Assembly: GCF_035556675.1 (NCBI RefSeq)
Contig: NZ_DATMFZ010000334.1
Span: 1-18,790 of the forward strand
From: Geminicoccus sp035556675
Lineage (GTDB): Bacteria; Pseudomonadota; Alphaproteobacteria; Geminicoccales; Geminicoccaceae
Direction: 5' to 3'
DNA length: 18,790 nt
Every line of letters begins with the position of its first letter. Positions within the stretch are counted from its first letter, which is position 1. The position numbers were made by a program, and so were the translations under genes. The notes below the pieces were generated by a model that saw nothing but the letters and a program-made list of their open reading frames with translations, was not told the DNA's origin and made no database searches. Shown one piece after another: positions 1 to 8,000 of this stretch.

Positions 1-1
1 T

Positions 2-76
2 GCGGCCGCCACCAGCTGTGCCGCCCAGCTCGTCGCGGCCCCGGCACCGCAGGCGGCCGCCACCGTAACGCCATGA
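2..76 (+). CDS. Possible C-terminal end of an Ala-rich protein (truncated by window edge)
   Basis: One plus-strand frame is open from the window edge and stops at TGA 74-76. It encodes about 24 residues rich in Ala, Pro, Val and Thr. A 12-bp direct repeat (GCGGCCGCCACC at 2-13 and 53-64) lies in frame, so the short motif AAAT occurs twice. Low-complexity Ala/Pro tails are common in GC-rich alphaproteobacterial proteins, but GC-rich noncoding DNA also opens frames like this. The minus strand is equally open here and also Ala-rich. No family can be assigned. Confidence 0.25.
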   Translation, partial: AAATSCAAQLVAAPAPQAAATVTP

Positions 77-262
77 TCTGATGCGGGCCGGCAGCCGGTC
101 GGTCCGCTCATGGGCCAGGTCGGCTGGTCATCCTGACTGCGCTGTCGCGACCACAGTTGCGGACGCAGCTATCCTGGCTGGGTGTGAGAGAGCTGGGGCA
201 GTTATCCCCTCCAGGAGAGGCTGCAATAGCGATGAATACAGATGAAGTAATTCAAGTAATAA

Positions 263-544
263 TTAAATAATCTCCCACGCACGATTGCCAAGCTGTGGAG
301 CAGGAACAAACTGTTGCAGCTCCTGCCAGGATGCGTTCCGCTGTTCGGTAGCGAAACCGGAAGCGGGGCTGAGATTCTGGTGCAGCGCCTCGAGGCCAGC
401 TGTCAGCCGTCGTCCAGCCGGTGGCAGCCAGGCTGTCCCGCTCCCACGACGCCAACCAACGTCGTCAAGAGCATTCAACAACAGACGCTCGTGCACACCG
501 TAAGGCTCGTGGAGTCCCAGATGTAAAATAATGATATCAGTCAT
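263..544 (-). CDS. Small hypothetical protein, 93 aa
   Basis: I do not recognise this protein. The ATG at 544 was chosen because a good Shine-Dalgarno (GGAGAG on the minus strand) lies about 7 nt upstream; an in-frame TTG at 562 would add six residues that are only the ribosome-binding sequence translated. The product begins MTDIIILHLGLHEPYG, has a Trp/Gly-rich middle and ends NRAWEII. It has no signal peptide, membrane segment or Cys pair. The coding part is GC-rich, but both flanks (roughly 230-290 and 530-720) are strongly AT-rich, unlike most of the window. It appears to be a single-gene unit with no partner on its strand. A real small gene is more likely than not, because start, ribosome site and AT-rich upstream region agree. 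Confidence 0.5.
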   Translation of the reverse strand: MTDIIILHLGLHEPYGVHERLLLNALDDVGWRRGSGTAWLPPAGRRLTAGLEALHQNLSPASGFATEQRNASWQELQQFVPAPQLGNRAWEII

Positions 545-943
545 GATCTTCTCTCCAGCCAATTAACGCATATTAAGACTCAAGCCTGATATAGATATGG
601 TCCAATTATGACAAAAAGCAATATAGATAATAATGTATCTTACCGTGCAAAATATAATTATGCCCTAGTAGTATATAACATCTGCATAATTAGAATTTTC
701 CTATTAAGAACATCGTTTCATTGGTCGGCCAACTGGATGTTGCGGTGACAATGCGTCATTGCCCGAACTGGTTTTCGAGGTCGATCGTTCTGAACGCCGT
801 CAAGCTTGGCGTGTTGAGCGCCTCGGTCATCTCGGCGACAGCCGGCTTTTCCTAACGTTGGGCTTGGCTGACCTCTCCTGGCGGACGCCAACGACTGTCG
901 TAGAGGGCCTACAAAGGGTACGGCTCTCCGAGGCTGACGACGC
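545..943. other. Intergenic stretch, AT-rich from 545 to about 720
   Basis: No gene is supported here. The first part is AT-rich with many TATA-like words, and would carry the promoter of the 93-aa minus-strand gene; no single -35/-10 pair stands out. From about 720 to 943 the composition returns to GC-rich. Frames are open on both strands there, but none has a ribosome site or recognisable protein. No clear terminator was found just beyond the transglutaminase stop. Confidence 0.5.
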
Positions 944-1813
944 CTATGTCTTCGCGCTGACGCAGACCTCGACCGACATTCCGCGGAAGGCATCGGTCAT
1001 CCCAACGAAGCTGCCGACCACAGGCATCACCAGTCGTATATCGCGACCGATCGCGACGGGGATCAGGTTGGCGGAGCCGACGCTTCGGTTCGTGGGATCG
1101 AAGGTGATCCAGCCAGCACCCGGCACGTAGACTTCCGCCCAGGCATGGGTGGTGCCTGAGCCTTCTCGTCCCACGATGTCCTGGGCTGGGTTGTGCAAAT
1201 AACCTGACACGATCCTGGCACCGAATCCTAGTGTCCGCACGGCGTCGATGAAGAGAACGGCCAAGTCCCGGCAGGAGCCCCAGCCGCGTTCCAGCGTCTG
1301 CACGGGTGTCTGGGTGCCCTCCTCTTCGCGCTCCTGATACGAGATCCAAGCCAGGATCCCGGCATTGATGTCCTTCAGGAGAGAAAGCGTATCGGTTGGA
1401 TTGCTATGGACGAAGGCCTGAGCCCATTCCCGCAGTCGCCCAGCAGGGTCAGCATGTTGCGGAACCGCCAAAGCTCCGAGATCCGTCCATTCGTCGTCAC
1501 TGTAGCGAAAAGGATAGAAGATCGCGGAGGCGGCGATGTCAAAGACGGGCCAGGCCGAGGCGTCAAGCTTGAGTTCGACGTTGCTAGTGATGATCAGGCT
1601 GTCGGTCATGGCCTGAAAAGCGGCAGTTGCCACCATGTTGCCTGTGACATCCTGCGCCCAGGTCACCGCCGCGGGCGGCTCAACCGTTAGGTCCATGGAC
1701 CGCAGGCGGAGCTCGCGGCTCTCCCGCGGCCGAAGCATCAGACGATGGGGGCGCAGACCGACGGGCTTGCTGTAGCGATAGGTCGTCCGGTGGCGGATTC
1801 TCAACGTGACCAT
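944..1813 (-). CDS. Transglutaminase-like cysteine protease family protein, 289 aa
   Basis: The N-terminal 80 residues match the bacterial transglutaminase-like N-terminal region (opening RIRHRTTYRYSKPVGLRPHR, with LMLRPRES after it). The transglutaminase-like core follows, with the full triad visible: Cys181 in GWGSCRDLA, His223 in THAWAEVYVPG and Asp239 in ITFDPTN. Proteins of this family are cytoplasmic thiol hydrolases or amidases with mostly unknown substrates; no signal peptide is seen. The ATG at 1813 has GGGAG about 5 nt upstream. It lies 222 bp downstream of ndvB on the same strand, so co-transcription is possible but not shown. The family often sits beside circularly permuted ATP-grasp and alpha-E genes, which are absent here. 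Family assignment is firm; role is unknown. Confidence 0.9.
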   Translation of the reverse strand: MVTLRIRHRTTYRYSKPVGLRPHRLMLRPRESRELRLRSMDLTVEPPAAVTWAQDVTGNMVATAAFQAMTDSLIITSNVELKLDASAWPVFDIAASAIFYPFRYSDDEWTDLGALAVPQHADPAGRLREWAQAFVHSNPTDTLSLLKDINAGILAWISYQEREEEGTQTPVQTLERGWGSCRDLAVLFIDAVRTLGFGARIVSGYLHNPAQDIVGREGSGTTHAWAEVYVPGAGWITFDPTNRSVGSANLIPVAIGRDIRLVMPVVGSFVGMTDAFRGMSVEVCVSAKT

Positions 1814-2035
1814 GCCTGCTCCCGTGCAGTCTGCGTGCCCTGCATCATTGTTGTACGAGCAGCGTTCCCGGTATCTCAGCTACTTTGCCAGTGTCACCGA
1901 TCTTCTTGCCTGAGCCTCGTCCCGGCGGTTGCCCGGCCAGCTTGGATCTTTCGGTGCCGTGGTGGTGCGGCCATGGAGGACCCGGCCCATGGCGCGTCCC
2001 CCTCCCGGGTCAGCGGTGGAATGGATCACTACGCC

Positions 2036-5000
2036 TCAGGACTCAACAGGGACTGTACACCTGCTGGCTTGAGATGATGGCGCGCCGAGGCGGATCAGCA
2101 GGCTGTGGCTGCCTCCGTCGAGCGGGATGCGGACGCTGCCACCGACGCTCGTAACAGGGAGCTGATCCAGGAAAGCCTCGGAGACGCTGCCGCCGCAGTT
2201 CCCGGGATTCTCTACCCGGATGTGGTAGACTGCCGGCCCTTCCTTGATGGTCGCCTCGAACTCGGACCAGGTGCCGGGTATGCAGGGCTTCACGGTGATG
2301 AAGGCACCTTCGCGGCGGATGCCCAGAATGCCCTCGATGCCCGCCCGGTACATCCAGCCGGCGGAGCCCGTGTACCAGGTCCAACCCCCGCGCCCGGTAT
2401 GGGGGGCGACCGAATAGACGTCGGCGGCTACAACATAAGGCTCGACCTTGTAGCGGCCAGCTTCTTTCATCGTCCGCGCGTGGTTGATCGGGTTGAGCAA
2501 GGAGAACAACTGCGCCGCCTGGTCGCCCTGGCCGAGTTCGGCAAAGGCCAGGATCACCCACATGGCCGCATGACTGTACTGGCCGCCATTCTCGCGCAGT
2601 CCGGGCGGGTAGCCTTTGATGTAGCCGGGATCACGCGGCGTGTTGTCGAAGGGCGGGGTGAACAGGAGCGCCATGCCGTCGTCCTGGCGAATGAGATGCC
2701 TTTCCAGGGAGGACATGGCCATGGCGGCCCGCTCGGGATCGGCGGCACCCGAGAGCACTGCCCAGGATTGGGCAATGGAGTCGATCCGGCACTCATCGCT
2801 TCCGGCCGAGCCCAGCCAGGTGCCGTCGTCGAAGGTCGCCCGGCGATACCATTCGCCGTCCCAGGCATCCCGCTCGAGTGCTGCGCGCACCGATGCCGCA
2901 TGGGCGCGCCAGCGTCGGGCGCACTCGGTGTCACGCGTCTCCGCCAGCGGAGCAAACAGGTCGATCGTTCGCAGGAGCAGCCAGCCGAGCCATACGCTTT
3001 CACCTCGGCCGCCCTCCCCGACCCGGTTCATACCGTCGTTCCAGTCGCCGGTGCCGATCAGCGGCAGGCCATGCTCGCCAGTGAGCTCGATGCACTGGTC
3101 GAGTCCGCGCGCGCAGTGCTCGAAGAGAGAAGCTGCCTGGTCGGCGACCATTGGCTGGAAGAAGGCGTCGTGCTCGCCTGGAGCCAGGGCCGGCCCTTCG
3201 AGAAACGGGACGATCTCATCCAGGATCGCAGCGTCACCGGAGCGTTCGACATAGGTGGCGACACCGAAGGCGAGCCAGACGCGGTCGTCGGAGATCCGGG
3301 TCCGCACCCCCTGGCCCGAGTGCGGGAGCCACCAATGCTGGACATCGCCCTCGACGAACTGCCGGGCAGCGGCGCGAAGCAGATGGTGGCGGGTCATTTC
3401 CGGCCGGGCAAAGGCCAGGGCCATGCCGTCCTGGAGCTGGTCGCGGAAGCCGTAGGCGCCGCTCGCCTGGTAGAACGCCGAGCGCGCCCAGATGCGGCAG
3501 GCAAGCGTCTGATAGAGCAGCCAGCCGTTCAGCATGATGTCCATCGCCCGGTCGGGCGTCTTCACCTGCACCGCCCCCAGGACCTCGTCCCAATGGCGCA
3601 GCACCTCATCGAGAACGGCGTCGAGATCGGCCTCCCGGTAGCGGGAGACCAGTGCCCGGGCTTCCTCGGCCGATCCGGTCTGCCCGAGCAGGACCAGGAT
3701 CTCGGTGGTTTCGCCAGGCGCAAGCTCGATGACGGTCTGCAGCGCCGAGCAGGGGTCGAAGCCGGCCCCGATCCGTCCGGACAATGGTGCTTTTGCCGTG
3801 AGTGCGGCCGGAGCGGCCAGCGTCCGGTTGCGGCCAAGGAACTCGGTGCGGTCTGCCGTCCAGGCGGTCTGCCGGCCGCCCAGGTCCGCGAACGCAACCC
3901 GGTCGCCAAAGGCGCTGCTCCAGCGATTGCACGCCAGCATCGCACCGGTATCCTTGTCGATCTCAGTCGTGATGTAGGGGGTCGATGCGCCGCGCGAGGT
4001 GCCGAGCACCCATTCCAGATAGGCGGTCACCGAGAGCCGGCGGCGCGACCCCGACAGGTTGCGCAGGGTCAGGCGGGTGATCTTGATCGGGTCTTCCAGC
4101 GGCACGTACTGCAGGAGGTCGAGTTCGATCCCGTTCACCGTATGCTCGAAACGGCTGTAGCCGTGGCCGTGCCGGGCCACATAGGTCCCGCCGTCGCGGA
4201 TCGGCTGCGCGGTCGGGCTCCAAAGCTCACCCGTCGCCTCGTCGCGAACATAGATGGCCTCGCCGGTCGGATCGCTCACCGGATCGTTCGACCAGGGAGT
4301 GAGCTGATTCTCGCGGCTGTTGCCGGCCCAGCTATAGCCGCTGCCTTCCGTCGCGACCTGGAAGCCGAACCCGGGATTGGCGATCACGTTGATCCAGGGC
4401 GCCGGCGTCGATCGGCTGGCGTCGAGGATGGTGACGTATTCCCGGCCGTCCTTCGCGAAACCTCCCAGGCCATTGAAGAATTCCAGCCCGGTCGGCTCGG
4501 GATGGGGCGCCGGCACAGACACAGAAGTCCTTGGCTGCCCGGTTGGGGCCGATGGGCGCGGCGGCGGCAGGCGTAGCAGCTGATCGGCGATGCTTCCCGC
4601 CCTGGCGCGCAACACGACCCGGGCGACGGACAGCAGCAGGGCGCGCGCCGGCACGTTCAGCAGGTCGGCACGGAGGACGTGAACCGAGCCCTTGGCGAGT
4701 TCCTGACCAGGTCGCAGCTGCGACTGGCTGCTGCGCACCGCGGTTTCGATCGCGATCTGCAGATCCTGCACATAGGAGGCGGCGCGCTCGTTGATGATCA
4801 CGAGATCGACGCTGAGCTGCTTCATGCGCCAGTACTCGTGAGCGCGTAGAAGCTGGCGGACCTGGGCCAGATCCTCGATATCGTCGATCGAAAGGAGAAC
4901 GATCGGCAGGTCACCCGAAATACCGTGCGGCCACAGGCCTGACTGGCCGCCGGCACCTCGTGCGATGCTGTCGGAGGGTGCCCTGAAGCGAGGGTCGGCG

Positions 5001-8000
5001 TAGATGATCGGTGCAGCCAGCCTCTGGAAGTCGGCCGTTTCGTCCGCCTTGACGTCGAGGTGGCGAAGCTGGACCTGGGCCTGGGTCCAGGCCAGGGTCT
5101 TCGCCCGGTCGAAAGCGCTACGGTCATGGTGCGTGTCGACGAGATCCAGAAGCTCGGCTCTCGACGATGCGACAACGGTCCAGAATGCGACGCGTGCAAC
5201 CGTGCCGGCCGGGATGGTGACGCGGCGTCTCAGCGCGAAGATCGGGTCCAGGACCGTGCCGCTCGTGTTCGAAAGGGAGTTACCGCCGGTCATGGCGGCA
5301 GCCGTGCCGATGGTCCGGCCCCGGCCAATGAAGCGGGCCCGATCGCTCTCATACTCCGGCTCGGCAGTGACCTTGCCCTCGATGACGGCGAAGTGGGCTG
5401 CCCATATCTCCGGCTCTCCGGGTGTGCGCGGGCGACGGGTAGCGATGAGTGCCCCGAACTCCGCGAGATACTCGGTCTGGACGAACAGCTTCGAGAAGGC
5501 AGGGTGCGCGTTATCGGCGGCGGCCGTCGTCAGCACCAGTTCGGCATAGGAGGTAAGCTCGATCTCGCGCGGGCGACGCCCGGTGTTGGTGAGCGATACC
5601 CGGCGCACTTCGGCATTCTCCGCCGAGACCAGCACATCCAGTGCCGTGGTCAGCGTGCCGTCATGCCGGACGAACTCGGCGCGGTCCTCGCCGAACAGGA
5701 CCTCGTAGCGTTCCGGATCGTTCCCGACCGGCTGCGCGCCTGCCGACCAGACGGCCCCGCTCTGCGTGTCGCGCAAGAAGACGTAAGAGCCCCAATCGTC
5801 GCGCGTGGCGTCTTCACGCCATCGCGTGACGGCGGTCTCGCCCCAGCGGCTGTAGCCCGACCCTGCCGCCGTCAGCATGACGCCATACTGCCCGTTCGAA
5901 AGGAGATGAGTAACCGGCGCGCCACCGGCAGCTTCGACCAGACGGCGCACCGTCGGAACCTCGGCGCCGGCCTCCGCCGCGGCCGTCCTGACCTCTTCGG
6001 CCCGAGGATGAGCAACGGCGACATCCCGCGGCATGCGCTCCTGCAGCAGGAGCTCGCTCGCCTGAATCATCGGCTCCCGATGGAAGCGGGCACGCATGCA
6101 GCCGTCCTGAAGCACGTTCGCGATGGCGACGATGGTCATGCCCTGGTGATGAGCCATGAAGTTGCGGACGATCGCGCAGTTCTCGCCATCCGGCAGGCGC
6201 GACCGAGTGAAGTCGACGGCTTCATAGAAGCCATAGCGGCCTCGGGCTCCCATGCCGGCGAGCCGGTCATAGTTCTGCAGGGCACCTCGCGGGTCGACCA
6301 TGACGGCCAGACCGGTCGCGTAGGGCGCAATCACCAGGTTCTGGGCAAGGCCACGCTTCAACCCGAGGCCCGGCACGCCGAAGTTCGAGTACTGGTAGGT
6401 GAGATCCAGGTCGCGGGCATTGTAGGCGGATTCCGAGATGCCCCACGGAACGCCCAGGGAGCGCCCGTAGGCTTGCTGGTGGGCCACCACCAGGCGATTG
6501 GTCTGCTCGAGCAGGCTGCCTGCCGGTGCGCGCATCACCAGGGATGGCATCAGATACTCGAACATCGATCCTGACCAGGAGATCAGCGCCGAGCCACCAC
6601 CAAGCGGCGTCGCGGCGCGGCCAAGGCGGAACCAGTGCCGGGTGTCGACATCCCCTTTGGCGATGGCGAACAGGCTCGCCAGCCGCGCCTCGGAAGCCAG
6701 GAGATCATAGCAGTTCGGATCGAGCCTGTTCTCGGTGCGGGAATAGCCGATCGAGAGCAGCTTTCGCTGGGGATCGAGCAGGAAGGCGAAATCCATCCCG
6801 AGCGCCAGCTCGCGCGCAGTGTCGGCGATCGCCTGCAGCCGGCGCTTCAGGGCATGGGGTGCCTCGGTGAGCTGGAGCCGGTCGCGGCCATGCTCGGCGA
6901 CGGCCGCCCGCAGCGCATTGATCCAGAACACCAGGTCCGGGGCATTCCCGTCCTCGATCGTCGGGGTCAGGGCGGCCGCGCCAGCCGCTTTGTCGGCAAG
7001 GCGCTGCAACGCCGGAGAGGACGTTTCGATCGCCTGCGCGCTGTTCAGCAGCGCCTCGATCTCGTTGAGACTGGCGGCGAGCTGTCGTTGATGGCCGTTG
7101 GGTGCAACCGGCAGCGTGCCCAGGGCGTCGCGCGTCAAGCGAAGGTCGTCCATCATGCCGCTTCGTGCCTGCCCGGCGAGCGGCGCCTCGATCCATTCCT
7201 CGCAGGCATTGGCGAGCGCGATCAGGTGGCCAGCGAGATTGCCGCTGTCGACGGAAGAGACATAGGCAGGATCGAGCACGCGCAGGTCGCGCGTCTCATA
7301 CCAGTTGAAGAAATGGCCTTTAAAGCGCGGGAGCTTCTGCATGGAGGTGAGCGTCGCTTCCAGCCGCTCGATGGTCTCCATCGTTCCAGCCCAGCCGAAG
7401 TCCCGGGCGGCGACCGCCGAAAGCAGATAGAGGCCCATGTTGGTCGGGGACGTCCGGTGCGCCACGACGGGCTCCGGATCCTCCTGAAAATTGTCCGGTG
7501 GCAGCATGTTGTCGGCCGGCGTGACGAAGGCCTCGAAGAACCGCCAAGTACGCCGCGCGACCTGGCGCAGCTGGTGCCGGTCGGCCTCGGGGACGAAGAG
7601 CTGCGCTGTAGTCTTCGGGGATCTGCTGATCCACAAGGCGATGGCCGGTGCCGCCAGCCAGAGCAGCGCGAAGGGCAGGGCGACCGGCCAGGAGTCCGGG
7701 GCGAAGATGACAGCAATGGCCACGGCGGCAAGGCCGAGTGCGGTGCCACCTGCCATCCGGCGATAGAACCCGACCAGATCGAGGCGAGGGCTCAGCATCG
7801 ACTGGGCAGCGGTGGTCCACTCGAGCAGATTGCGGCGTGTCACGAACAGCCGGGTGAGCGTCCGGATGATCGCGTCACCCATGCGCCAGGCCTGGTCGGC
7901 AAGGAAGGCGATGGAGAGAACCGTCTGCAAGGCTGCCAGCCTCAGATCGGCAGCAAGGGTACGAAGATGATTGCGCAGGCGGATCCCGGGCCGCCGCGGC

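Noticed and set aside
232..270. 12-codon peptide MNTDEVIQVIIK with a purine-rich site upstream
   Set aside because: Too short to support. It overlaps the end of the minus-strand 93-aa gene and has no adjacent gene it could lead.
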